DNA from: Inia geoffrensis
Taxonomy: Eukaryota; Chordata; Mammalia; Artiodactyla; Iniidae
Reading direction: 5' to 3'
Length of the DNA: 64,000 nt
NCBI GenBank assembly: GCA_036417435.1
Contig: CM070901.1
Span: 11,196,001-11,260,000, forward strand
In this document: positions 44,729 to 56,800 of the stretch, piece after piece
How the letters are laid out: every line of letters starts with the position of its first letter
Numbering within the stretch: the stretch's first letter is position 1
Notes under the pieces: generated by a model
Databases searched by the model: none
What the model saw: only the letters and a program-made list of their open reading frames with translations
What the model was told of the DNA's origin: nothing
Program-made: the position numbers and the translations under genes

Positions 44729-44740
44729 AATATAACACGG

Positions 44741-47386
44741 GGCAGGGCAGGTCTCCACCTACAACTCTGGGTCCAAGGAGGATACAACAGTCCACTCCAC
44801 AGTGTCCAACAGATAAAGTGGCAAAGTTGGCAGTGAAGAAGCCGGTAGACCTGTGGCAATGTTTGCAGCTGGGACAGCTGTCCACACAGCAAAAGATATC
44901 ACGTGAACTATCCTGCCGGGTTTGAAGAAAACAGGGCCGCATTCTAGAATATTGCAGTAAAGACAGGAAAAATGTCCAAGGATCAGATAGAAATGATTAT
45001 ATCTCAAATGCTGTTAATATAGCATCAAGAAAAATCAATAAGGAGTCTTCTTTTTTCCCCTCCCCACAAATATGAATGGTATTTTTGTAAGCCACTAGTT
45101 GTTTAGCATGAAATTCAGAAGGACGGAAAGTAGAAAATGGAAATATTACTGAACACAATTGGAGTGATAATCTGACATGACTGTGGAATAACTGAAAATA
45201 ACACAACTTAAGTGGAAATGACCACGTTTCTGTGTCATTGTGCAGCAGAGAGAATCAGGTATATAAGATATAAAATGAATTCAATTATGGGAAAATACAT
45301 TACACTTTTTAAGGCATCTGAGTTTTTCATTGCAAATCCTTTATTTTACAATTCCACCAAAATTCCTTTTCAGAAACCTTCATAAAAGTGGTAAAAAATT
45401 GGAAGGGTCAATTTGATCCAGAATGGCAAAACAGCCCTGTTTCAGAACTTAAAAAAAGAAAATCACCCTGGAATTTTAACCTTGGTCTAGGATAATCTCA
45501 ACTCATGCACAAATTTATTTACGTTTTGTCATAGCTAATCCTGGTAAAAGAAAGAATCAGATTCAGAAATGACCTGATGGAGAACAGAGGCTGTGATGGA
45601 GCAACACCAAGGCAGAGCTACACTTAGCAATTCAATCGAAGTTCACAGTAATACATGAACAGATTCTTTTAGCTTTTCCCTTTCCCCTGAGTGTTTACTG
45701 CTTGAGCACAAAGGGTAAGCCTTCCTGTTTTACTGCAGCCAGTCATTTTACAAGTGCTGACTACATTTCCCTGGGTTCCTTACTTTTGTGTATTTTGTTC
45801 TGCTCTATGTTATACAGTTCACAGTTGTCATCATTTCCTATCTCCCTGTTATTTAAAATATAATCTGAAGGTTGCATTTTACTCTAATAAAGACCTACTT
45901 ATATTAATCTAAACTCACTTGTACTTTAAATTGCTTATGATGTCCCTAGTTGTGTGCTATTATCAAATATGTATTACTATAAAATTTAAGCCCTTACAAG
46001 GCACAGAAGTACTGCTATGACCTTTGCAATAATCCATTTGTTTACTCTCCAGTATCTTAAGTATCAAAATAACCCTACAATTTATGAGTAAAGGAAATCA
46101 ATTTGGGTTATTTTCCCTTATTTTTCCCAGAGGAATGAAAAACTAACCACTTAGAAACAGGATGTGAGGTAGCTTATCATATAGCTCATAATTTGTGCAA
46201 TTTTTTTAAAACACTGCTTCAAACCCTCATTATTTCCATTGATTTCAAACTGTTAAGTGACCAAAATCACCAGGTCAGGTAGGTTTTTTGAATGGTCCTT
46301 AACCAGACAGTCATGCAGATTATCAAAGAAGATTGGGAAGTCGGAAAAGTCACTAAATTTTGACAGACTAAGTCCGTACTTTAAGAATTCGTGTTTGAAA
46401 CTCTAGTCTGAATCAAATCCCTGTACCTGTTTGTTCAAACATTCATCATATTTCAGAGAGCAGAGCAAAAAGGGTTGGTTTTTGTCTGTGCCTCTATCAT
46501 TTTTCTTTTTTTAAACGATGCCAGGAATCCCTACAGTTCTGTATTTAAATGACTTGAAGATAGTACTGAGAAGCAAGGAGCTTCTCTTGTGCTTGGGGTG
46601 GGCAAATTTCCAGAAAACCTCAACTAACGCATTAGGCGCCAGGGGGTGCCAAAGTCTAAAAGCCAATAGCTGTGCTTCGACAGTGCAAACACAGGCAATG
46701 GCAAAAAAAAAAGGGGGGTGTATCGGATGGAATCTATGAATTCTAACAACTCTCTGCCTCAGTCACATGTTAAAAAGCCGGCAAATGGGTGGCTAGAGAC
46801 CAGTGTTTTCACAACCAGCTGTTATTGCTGCTGCCACTGGGCTGAAAACAGTGGCTGTGGCCAAAGTTTAATAGCCATTAATACATGACAGCTATATCAT
46901 GGATCTGAAAGATATCATTTAAAATATATTTGTTGAAACTGAGCTACAAATGCTGTATTTTATAACAAAATATGTGCACGTGCTTTATTTATAAGTATGT
47001 GTAGGTGGTATTAAGATCCTGAATTTTTCTTTTCTTTTTTTTTTTTTTCTGGTAGGAGGGGTCCAAATAGCAAACACCAATGTAAGAACTTAATTTTATT
47101 CCTGCAGTGACAGGAACCTACTTGTTTTTTAAATATAATATAAAGTAAAATGTATGTCCCATCACAGTGCTATGAGGAAACCATCCCTGAAAATTAGATG
47201 GGGAAAGAGGAGGCAAAATGATTTAGGAACCCACAAATTCTATTGTCAGCTCTGTTCAAAAACGAGCCCTCAGCAGTTGAAAATGGTTTGAATTTGGACT
47301 TGCAATTTGATAATTTGGATTAGGAAGCAATTAATCAAATTCAAATCTGAAAGATTTGCAAACTGTGGAGAGTTCCCTATGCCTTC
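44741..47386. other. 2.6-kb unassigned interval
   Basis: No repeat family, gene or RNA structure recognised. A 73-codon plus frame at 46518-46739 lacks a motif. The sequence is more mixed in composition than the AT-rich parts elsewhere, but no exon-like signature stands out. Confidence 0.4.
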
Positions 47387-47394
47387 AAAGACAC

Positions 47395-47760
47395 ACATAT
47401 GTGAAATCTAGAAAAATGGTATAGATGAACCTATCTGCAGCGCAGGAATAGAGATGCAGACGTAGAGAACAGATATGTGGATGCAGCCTCGGCGGGGTGG
47501 GGTGGAATGAACTGAGAGATTGGGATTGACATATATACACTACCATGTGTAAAACAGATAGCTAGTGGGAACATGCTGTATAGCACAGGGAGCTCAGCTC
47601 GGTGCTCTGTGGTAACCTAGATGGGTGGGATGGTGGGGGGGTAAGGTGGGAGGGAGGTCCAAGAGGGAGGAGATATATGTATGCATATAGCTGATTCACT
47701 TTGTTGTACAGCGGAAACTAACACAACATTGTAAAGCAACTATATCCCAATTTTAAAAAA
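47395..47760 (+). mobile_element. L1 3' end fragment, plus strand
   Basis: A 366-bp L1 tail: ggaatagagatgcagacgtag, agctagtgggaacatgctg, agcacagggagctcagctcgg, cactttgttgtacagcgg, gcaactatatcccaatttt and a final A run. The short target-site duplication aaagacac lies at 47387-47394 and 47761-47768. This is the same 3' UTR family seen antisense at 63.6 kb (compare cacagagcaccgagctgagc there). No coding part. Confidence 0.85.
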
Positions 47761-48180
47761 AAAGACACGTTTTTTCTTTGAAACTTTTCCTCTTTCAATC
47801 TTCCGACCTCTCAAACCACGTGGGCATACACTGCATCCTCTTGGTGACCTTCCATTTACACAATGATTTATGTAGCCCTGATTCACCTGCCAAGGCTTCA
47901 CACTAAAGCTCCCCTCAACATACCCCTTACCTGCTCTCCACCCCAATGAGCTGTATCCCTGTTGATTTTCTTTTTGAATTTTATTTTATTTTTATACAGC
48001 AGGTTCTTATTAGTTATCTATTTTATACATATTAGTGTATCTATGTCAATCCCAATCTCCCAATTCATCCCACCACCACCTTCCCCCCACCCCGCTTCCC
48101 CTCCTTGGTGTCCATACCTTTGTTCTCTACATCTGAGTTTCTATTTCTGCCTTGCAAACCAGTTCATCTGTACCATTTTT

Positions 48181-49071
48181 CTAGATTCCACATATATGCA
48201 TTAATATACGATATTTAGGGACTTCCCTGGTGGCACAGTGGTTAAGAATCTGCCTGCCAATGCAGGGGACACAGGTTTGATCCCTGGTCCAGGAAGATCC
48301 CACATGCCGTGGAGAGACTAAGCCCATGCGCCACAACTGTTGAGCCTGCGTGCCACAACTACTGGACCCCTCGAGCCTAGAGCCCGTGCTCCGCAACAAG
48401 AGAAGCCACTGCAATGAGAAGCTTGCACGCTGCAACGAAGAGTAGCCCCTGCTTGCCGCAACTAGAGAAAGCCCACGCACAGCAATGCAGACCCAACGGC
48501 AACCAAAAATAAAATAAATAAAATAAGTAAATTTAAAAAAAAAGAATATACAATATTTGTTTTTCTGTTTCTGACTTACTTCACTATTCATAACAGTCTC
48601 TAGGCCCATCCATGTCTCTACAAATAACCCAATTTCATTCTTTTTGGTGACTGAGTAATATTCCATTGTATATATGTACCACATCTTCTTTATCCATTTG
48701 TCCGTCGATGGGCATTTAGGTTGCTTGCATGACCTGGCTATTGTAAATAGTACTGCAATGAACATTGGGGTGCACGTGTCTTTTTGAATTATGGTTTTCT
48801 CAGGGTATACGCCCAGTAGTGGGATTGCTGGGTCATAAGGTAGTTCTCTTTTTAGTTTTTTAAGGAACCTCCATACTGTGCTCCATCGTGGCTGTACCAA
48901 TTCACATTCCCAACAACAGTGCAAGAGGGTTCTCTTTGCTCCACACCCTCTCCAGCATTTGTTGTTTGTAGGTTTTCTGATGATGGCCCTTCTGACCGGT
49001 GAGAGTTGATACCTCATTGTGGTTTTGATTTGCATTTCTCTAATGATTAGCGATGTTGAGCATCCTTTCAT
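48181..49071 (-). pseudogene. Chimeric open frame: L1 ORF2 C-terminus fused to antisense SINE
   Basis: A 296-codon uninterrupted frame. The first part is the L1 ORF2 C-terminus (residues about 1-173), with the [19 protein letters not shown] cysteine motif and the [12 protein letters not shown] segment. The frame then enters the SINE at its A-tail end ([18 protein letters not shown]) and reads through the whole antisense SINE, ending in [18 protein letters not shown], where the last residues are L1 again. No promoter is apparent; protein production is not implied. Confidence 0.8.
48217..48544 (+). mobile_element. Long CHR-2 type SINE inside L1
   Basis: gggacttccctggtggcacag head, several cacaactactg/cacaactgttg words, ctccgcaacaagagaagcc, caatgcagacccaacgg, and an aaaataaaataaat tail. 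The 14-bp target-site duplication is aatatacgatattt at 48203-48216 against aatatacaatattt at 48545-48558 (one mismatch). It belongs to the older, longer CHR-2 group, like the copy at 36.07 kb. It lies just outside the normal ORF2 end of the host L1. Confidence 0.95.
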
Positions 49072-49740
49072 GTGTTTGTTAGCAATCTGTATGTCTTCTT
49101 TGGAGAAATGTCTATTTAGGTCTTCTGCCCATTTTTGGATTGGGTTGTGTGTTTTTTTAATATGGAGCTGTATGAGCTATTTATGTATTTTGGAGATTAA
49201 CCCTTTGTCCTTTGATTCATTTGCAAATACTTTCTCCTATTCTGAGGGTTGTCTTTTCATCTTGTTTATAGTTTCCTTTGCTGTGCAAAAGCTTTTAAGT
49301 TTCATTAGGTCCCATTTGTTTATTTTTGCTTTTATTTCCATTACTCTAGGAGGTGGGTCAAAAAAGATCTTTCTGAGATTTATGTCAAAGAGTGTTCTTC
49401 CTATGTTTTCCTCTAAGAGTTTTATAGTGCCTGGGCTTACATTTAGGTCTTTAATCCATTTTGAGTTTACTTTTGTGTATGGTGTTAGGGAGTGTTCTAA
49501 CTTCATTCTTTTACATGTAGCTGTCCAGTTTTCCCAGCACCACTTATTGAAGAGACTGTCTTTTCTCCATTGTATCTCTTGATTCTTGTATTTCAAGGAC
49601 ACAATAAGAGTTAACTTCAAGCTTTCTCCTAGGCATACGTTTATTCTCTCAGGGTCAGAATTCTGAAGAAAATATTTTATCAAGCTAGCTTTCTTTAACT
49701 GAATATGCAAAAAGAACCAGTTTTGGATTTTCAAAATGGT

Positions 49741-50581
49741 TTCATCTTAACCAATTTCCTCAAGAATCTAAAGAGTACAGTTGGCTACACAATGTTAAAA
49801 CAAACAAAAACTTCTTTCTTTTTCTTTAGTCATATTTAATTCATAGCTTAAAGTTTTCTAATGAATTGAACCTGAATTTCCCATTTTACACAAGGCAGCA
49901 AGAATACCAATCACACAAATGGAATACACATTCACACACCAGAAGACAGAACTGTCACAAATCCTTCAAGAGTATGTCCAATACAGAGCCTCAAACAAAT
50001 AATTTCCCAACACAAATGGTCCTCAATGGCAGACACACGTCAGAACCAATTGACAAAAATACCCCAAAACGCTCAGTGCTCACAAACTGTCCTCAACAGC
50101 AGACAGACATCAGAACCAACTGGCAAAATGTCCAAATAGCACTTTGTGCTCAAAAGAGAAGTTTGCCCGGGTGCACACTGGTGGACGGACTTACTCAGTC
50201 TTGGAGCTCATTGGCTCATCCAGATGCATCTTTCCATTACACCAAAGAAAAGTGTAACTTGGCAGCAGTGCCTAGAAGAGGAGAAACGGAGGCCACTGGA
50301 AACAAATGGTTTCGGCAGATGCTAGGAACATTCCCCAAAATCCCCCTCTCTGGGCCATGACCATGAGCAGTGGGCTCACGGCCACCATCCCAGAGTGCTG
50401 CCGTGGCTGGCAGCTCTGCTCTGGAAAACACTGGGGAGCCAGATATCGCAAGAGCACAGCCTCACTTTGGGCATCAGCGCAACCATCCCAGTACATTGCT
50501 GTGGCCGGTGGCTTTACTCCAGGAAACCTGGATGATCCAGACAGTCTGAGAGCACAGCAGCCCCACACTGGGTGCTAAAAA
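49741..50581 (-). mobile_element. Probable ERV leader/internal remnant
   Basis: Lies next to the LTR at 50582-51230. Read on the minus strand, the first bases after the LTR end (tttttagcacccagtgtgggg, complement of 50562-50582) resemble a lysine-tRNA primer-binding site of the tggcgcccaacgtgggg type with several changes. The following sequence has no recognisable gag. A direct repeat of about 70 bp is included (50021-50160). The 164-codon plus frame at 49866-50360 runs against the proposed sense strand and is most likely chance. Confidence 0.45.
50021..50160. repeat. Two-unit tandem repeat, 70-bp period
   Basis: The unit starting cctcaatggcagacac (50021) recurs as cctcaacagcagacag at 50091. 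Both continue tcagaaccaa(t/c)tg(a/g)caaaa and end near a t(t/g)gtgctcaaa or cagtgctcacaaa word. The units are about 80% alike by eye. A weaker related word (cacaaatccttcaag) near 49955 hints at a third, older unit. Confidence 0.75.
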
Positions 50582-51230
50582 CTGTTACCAAAAGTGGAGT
50601 CCAGCTGCTCACCGCTCTGAAGCCAATAAAGAGGCAAGTTTGTTGGAAAGGAAAGTTTGCTTTATTTTGGAGGCTGGCAACTGGCATGGGAGGGAGCTCC
50701 AGTCCAAAGGCCGACTCCCCCATGAACTGACAATCAGTGGGCAAGAGATTTTATAGGCAGGGGGTGGGGGCTACATACAGAAACAGCACAGTCAGCTCTG
50801 ACAGTCATCTTGAAATGGGTCATGTGGTGGTCTGATCAGCATCATCTTGGCTGTTTTAAATACAGTTAGTCTTCAGTTCCAGGCTCTGTTTGTTCCCATT
50901 TCTTTGAGGCCAGGTCTCAGAATTGTGACAACTTATGTCATGAGTACAGTCTGGTCATAATTAGTTAACTTCTTCCACCTGATGAGGGTTTCAGTATCTA
51001 CAAAACAGCTCACAGGATATGGCTCAGAATATTATCTATAGTCCTTGAGGAAGAACTAAAAGTATTTGACTTTGCTTAATGACTAAACTATTATTGTTTT
51101 GTCCTGTTTGACTGCTTTCTTTTGCTTCTGTATTTTCTCACTTCTCTGATTAAACTTATTCTTTAGCTAAAGTTTTTCTATAGACAAAAGGCAGGTGGAG
51201 GACCATAGGGTCCTGCTCCATTTCATACAC
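50582..51230 (-). mobile_element. Probable ERV LTR, antisense
   Basis: On the minus strand the block ends with an aataaa signal (complement of 50659-50664), then cctctttattggcttcag, cggtgagcagctggactcc and the terminus ttttggtaaca, a U5-like end. The proposed start is near the complement of 51230 (tgtgtatgaaatggagcag). The length of about 650 bp is reasonable for an LTR. Only one LTR is seen, so it may be a partial provirus. The family is not identified. Confidence 0.5.
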
Positions 51231-51780
51231 AGACACACACACAAACACACATCCACAGTTCATCTCTTAACACTGAGCTCATAGTTACATGTTTGGGAAT
51301 AGGTCACAGGAATATGGAAGAACTATCTTTCAAACCTGATTCTTCTGATGCCTATATTATTTTCTTTCTGCTTCATAAATGCTGTGCTTCCAAAAATAAT
51401 TTTCATGTATTAAGTTCTTCAAATATAATCTCTAAATATAAGCTCTACTGGAGAGGACAATAAACTCAATGCCTTAGGATTGCTGATTGAATTGATAAGG
51501 AAAGTAACCAAACAAAAATGAAGAAATTTCAATATCATCCCATTTCATTCTTTAAAGACTTTGCAACATTTGTAAATCTAAATATCTCAAGGAGCTTGAT
51601 TGATTAAAAAATTATATCCATTGTTAACATTTGAATCACTTAATAGACTTAAATTGTCTAGACAAACTCCAAGAAATTGGATGAATAAACTGAACTAGTC
51701 ATGTTGGTGTACATAGCATATTTCAGTTGAAAGGCCAACTTGCAAACAGGAATATAGATATCATATATATACATATATAA
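51231..51780. other. Unassigned AT-rich DNA
   Basis: A short (CA)n run at 51230-51250; otherwise nothing recognised. Confidence 0.45.
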
Positions 51781-51782
51781 TA

Positions 51783-51861
51783 TTGGATTGGCCAAAAAAT
51801 GTGTTCAGGTTTTTTCCATAAGATGCTACAAAAGCCCAAATGAACTTTTTGGCCATCCCGA
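51783..51861. mobile_element. Mariner-type MITE (about 79 bp)
   Basis: A near-palindromic element flanked by TA (51781-51782 and 51862-51863). The left end ttggattggccaaaaaatg pairs with the right end aactttttggccatcccga, with a short centre (ttccataagatgctac). This is the miniature mariner structure (compare the human MADE1 type), with ends like those of cetartiodactyl mariner copies. Non-coding; its transcript could fold into a hairpin. Confidence 0.85.
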
Positions 51862-51863
51862 TA

Positions 51864-53469
51864 TTTATTAAAGAAGAAAATATGTAATATCTGATACTTG
51901 ACTTTTCTTCTGGTCCAGCATGCTTTGATACTCTCTGAGTGCACTTTTTTTATACCCATCCTAAGGATATGATAATGTATTGCCTTGTCATATATGAGAT
52001 CAATGTACTAATTTTATTAAATTGGCTAATATCTGACATGTATTTATTCTAAAAGCTTTGTCAATTGAAGGAAAGTCTAGTCTTTCTCTTTTAAAAAATA
52101 GAAACTACTGTCTACTTCAGGACGAAAAATCCAGAATTCTGAACATGGAATATTTATGAAGAAATACATTATGATCAAGTGACACATTCTTTCTTTAATG
52201 CTCCCTGAGCATCTATTACTATTAAGTCCTGTATAGACTATGAGTTCAGGAGACACAGCAGCAATTGAGGAGCCCCATGGTGCTTCAACCAATCCTTGCC
52301 ATTAATTATATACTCTAAGTGTCATAATAGGAATCCTAGAAAGTGTCTTTACTACACAGGCAAAAAAAGGACGATTAGAAAGATAAGATGCAAGATGAGA
52401 AGTCACTGCTACCCCGTGAAGTCAAGTGACAAGAGCATTGTAATTGATTGTGTGCAAGACCACTGTTAAATTGAGCAGAATCAAGACTGAGAGAAAGCTC
52501 TGGGGTTGGCAATCAGTAAGTCACATTTTGTTACATGCACATGCATCAGAATTTAATTTATGAAACATATAGAAAACAATAATGAAAAAATTGACAGACA
52601 CTGTGGGAAGGAAAGAAAAATATTTTAAAAGTATTTTGAAATTAGGCTTCCTATACATTTGAGAAGATACATGGCAAATGTATTAATGCCAGTAACAGAA
52701 AAGATTTTATGATTGTAACCAAAATAAGGGTCAGTATCCTCAGATAACATTCTATGAGGTACAGAAATAAATATGAATCTTCAACTCAGTTTTTGAATAA
52801 TGAAATCACCAACAGATTTTAAAAATATAATTAATAATTATGATATTTAAAAGTGACAAAAAAGTGGAGTAAAACCAATAATAATTCACAAGTACATCTT
52901 TAAAAATATTGTGCTCCAAAATAGGCATATAAAAATTTTCCAGTTGTGGAAGCCTATAGTTTGTAATAACAGAAAATTATTTTAGACTCTGAAATCTCTA
53001 CAGAAACCTTTTTGTTTCACCAAGCATTTCACAAATATATGGATCAAGTAAATTTAATGTATCATTTTACATTTATGTGAATTAGAGTAATAATTTATAT
53101 TAGAATCATATAATGTCCTGAAGCCATATTAATGTGATTTCCATATTTCTCTGCCAGACGAATTATGGTATTCCTTATAATGAAAACTCTCCTTAGTAAT
53201 TTTTTGACTCACATGAACTTAAATTATCTTTCTACTCCCCCAAAAATAGAATCTTCAAGTCATTTATTTATTAATTTATTAATTTTTAACTAATACCATC
53301 TTCTTGTTCTGTGGCTTATACAACAGTGCTTAGGCTCTGTTCTATTCTCTCAAGGATATCAAAATCTAGTGAATGAGAGAGTAACACAAATAGTCGACTG
53401 GACACCACTAAAGATAGACTAAAGGTAAGAAAAAATACATGCCTGTGGGTAACCTAGCCTATAGGGATT
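51864..53469. other. AT-rich DNA with faint L2 traces
   Basis: Mostly unrecognised. Two short stretches resemble the complement of the L2 3' region: 52195-52300 (ctgagcatctattactatt, ggagacacagcagcaattg) and 53310-53420 (acagtgcttaggctctg, ctcaaggatatcaaaatctagtg). Both are weak. The open frames (71-78 codons) are chance-level. Confidence 0.4.
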
Positions 53470-53890
53470 TAGAAGTCTTTTTATTTTTATTTTTTTTTGT
53501 ATTTATATATATTATATACTTTATTTATTTTTAACATCTTTATTGGAATATAATTGCTTTACAATGGTGTTATTTTCTGCTGTATAACAAAGTGAATCAG
53601 CTATATGTATACATATATCTCCATATCTCCTCCCTCTTGCGTCTCCCTCCCACCCTCCCTATCCCACCCCTCTAAGTGGACACAAAGCACTGAGCTGATT
53701 TCCCTGTGCTATGTGCCTGCTTCCCACTAGTTACCTATTTTAGATTGGTAGTATATATAAGTCCATGACACTCTCTCACTTTGTCCCAGCTTACACTTCC
53801 CACTCCCCGTGTCCTCAACTCCATTCTCTAGGTCTGCATCTTTATTCCTGTCCTGCCCCTAGGTTCTTCATAACCATTTTTTTTTTTTTT

Positions 53891-56800
53891 TTAGATTCCA
53901 TATATATGTGTTAGCATACGGTATTTGTTTTTCTCTTTCTGACTTACTTCACTCTGTATGACAGCTGCTTGGTCCATCCACCACTACAAATGACTCAATT
54001 TCATTTCCTTTTATGGCTGAGTAATATTCCATTGTACATATGTGCCACATCTTTTGTATCCATTCATCTGTCGATGGGCACTTAGGTTGCTTCCATGTCC
54101 TGGCTATTGTAAATAGAGCTGCAATGAACATTGAGGTACATGACTCTTTTTGAATTATGGTTTTCTCAGGGTATATGCCCAGTAGTGGGATTGCTGGGTC
54201 ATATGGTAGTTCTATTTTTAGTTTTTTAAGGAACGTCCATACTGTTCTCCATAGTGGCTGTATCAATTTACATTTCCACCAACAGTGCAAGAGGATTCCC
54301 TTTTCTCAACATACTCTCCAGCATTTATTGTTTGTAGATTTTTGATGATGATCATTTTGACTGGTGTGAGGTGATACCTCATTGTAGTTTGGATTTGCAT
54401 TTCTCTAATGATTAGTGATGTTGAGCATTCTTTCATGTGTTTGTTGACAAGCTGTATATCTTCTTTGGAGAAATGTCTATTTAGGTCTTTGGGCCATTTT
54501 TGGATTGGGTTGTTTGTTTTTCTGATATTGAGCTGCATGAACTGCTTGTAAATTTGAGAGATTAATCCTTTGTCAGTTGCTTCATTTGCAAATATTTTCT
54601 CCCACTCTGAGGGTTGTCTTTTGGTCTTGTTTATGGTTTCCTTTGCTGTGCAAAAGCTTTGAAGTTTCATTAGGTCCCATTTGTTTAATTTTGCTTTTAT
54701 TTCCATTTCTCTAGAAGATGGGTCAAAAAGGATCTTGCTGTGATTTCTGCAATAGAGTGTTCTGCCTATGTTTTCCTCTAAGAGTTTTATAGTGTCTGGC
54801 TTTAAATGTAGGTCTTTAATCCATTTTGAGTTTATTTTTGTGTATGGTGTTAGGGAGTATTCTAATTTTATTCTTTGACATGTAGCTGTCCAGTTTCCCC
54901 AGAAACACTTATTGAAGAGGCTGTCTGTGTTCCATTGTATATTCTTGCCTCCTTTATCAAAAATAAGATGACCATACGTGTGTGAGTTTATCTCTGGGCT
55001 TTCTATCCTGTTCCATTGATCTATATTTCTGTTTTTGTGCCACTACCATACTGTCTTGACTTCTGTAGCTTTGTAGTATAGTCAGAAGTCCAGGAGCCTG
55101 ATTCCTCCAGCTCTGTTTTTCTTTCTCAAGATTGCTTTGGCTCTTCGGGGTCTTTTGTGTTTCCATACAAATTGTGAACTATTTTGTTCTAGTTCTGTGA
55201 AAAATGCCATTGGTAGTTTGATAGGGATTGCATTGAATCTGTAGATTGCTTTGGGGAGTATAGTCATTTTCACAATGTTAATTCTTCCAATCCAAGAACA
55301 TGGTATATCTCTCCATCTGTTTGTATCAACTTTAATTTCTTTCATCAGTGTCTTATAGTTTTCTGCATACAGGTCTTTTGTCTCCTTAGGTAGTTTTATG
55401 CCTAGGTATTTTATTCTTTTTGTTGCAATGGTAAATGGGAGTGTTTCCTTAATTTCTCTTTCAGATTTTTCATCATTAGTGTATAGGAATGCAAGAGATT
55501 TCTATGAATTAATTTTGTATCCTGCTGCTTTACAAATTCATTGACTAGCTCTAGTAGTTTTCTGGTAGAGTCTTTAGGATTCTCTATGCTTACTATCCTG
55601 GCATCTGCAAACAGTGACAATTTTACTTCTTCTTTTCCAATTTGGATTCCTTTTATTTCTTTTTCTTCTCTGATTGCTGTGGTTAAGACTTCCAAAATTA
55701 TGTCAAATAATAGTGGTGAGAGTGGGTAAACTTGCCTTGTTCCTGATCTTAGTGGAAATGGTTTCCGTTTTTCACCATTGAGAATGATGTTGGCTGTGAG
55801 TTTGTCATATATGGCCTTTATTATGTTGAGCAAAGTTTTTCCTCTGTGCCTACTTTCTGCAGGGTTTTTATCATAAATGGGTGTTGAATTTTGTTAAAAC
55901 ATTTTTCTGCATCTATTGAGATGATCATTTGGTTTTCTCCTTCAGTTTGTTAATATGGTATATCACATTGATTGATTTGCATAATTTGAAGAATCCTTGC
56001 ATTCCTGAGATAAACCCCACTTGATCGTGGTGTATGATCCTTTTAGTGTGCTGTTGGATTCTGTTTGCTAGTATTTTGTTGAGGATTTTTGCATCTATGA
56101 TCATCAGTGATATTGGCCTGTAGTTTTCTTTCTTTGTGACATCCTTGTCTGGTTTTGGTATCAGGGTGATGGTGGCCTCGTAGAATAAGTTTGGGAGTGT
56201 TCCTCCCTCTGCTATATTTTGGAAGAGTTTGAGGACAGATGTTAACTCTTCTCTAAATGTCTGATAGAATTTACCTGTGGAGCCACCTGGTCCTGGGCTT
56301 TTATTTGTTGGAAGATTTTTAATCACAGTTTCAATTTCAGTGCTTGTGATTGGTCTGTTTATATTTTCTATTTCTTCCTGGTTCACTCTCGGAAGGTTGT
56401 GCTTTTCTAAGAATTTTTCCATATCTTCCAGGTTGTCCATTTTATTGGCATATACGTGCTTGTAGTAATCTCTCATGATCCTTTGTATTTCTGCAGTGTC
56501 AGTTGTTCCTTCTCCTTTTTCATTTCTAAATCTATTGATTTGAGTCTTCTCCCTTTTTTTCTTGATGAGTCTGGCTAATGGTTTATCTATTTTGTTTATC
56601 TTCTCAAAGAACCAGCTTTTAGTTTTACTGAGCTTTGCTATTGTTTCCTTCATTTCTTTTTCATTTATTACTGAACTGATATTTATGATTATTTTCCTTC
56701 TGCTAACTTTGGGGTTTTCTTGTTCTTCTTTCTCTACTTGCTTTAGTTATAAGTTTAGGTTTTTTATTTGAGATGTTTCTTGTTTCTTGAGGTAAGATTG

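Larger units (their letters stand above)
47973..49575 (-). mobile_element. 5'-truncated LINE-1, antisense, split by a SINE
   Basis: An L1 3' part of about 1.3 kb without the SINE. It has a T-rich tail at 47973-47998, a 3' UTR of a somewhat different subfamily from copies 1 and 2 (atacagcaggttcttattag), and the ORF2 C-terminal region up to about 49575, where homology to copies 1 and 2 ends. A possible duplication (ttgattttctt / ttgattcttgt) is too weak to rely on. A long CHR-2 SINE interrupts it at 48217-48544. It is more diverged than copy 1. Confidence 0.9.

Noticed and set aside
49866..50360. 164-codon plus-strand open frame
   Set aside because: It overlaps the 70-bp repeat and runs against the proposed ERV sense strand; the translation shows no gag-like or other motif.
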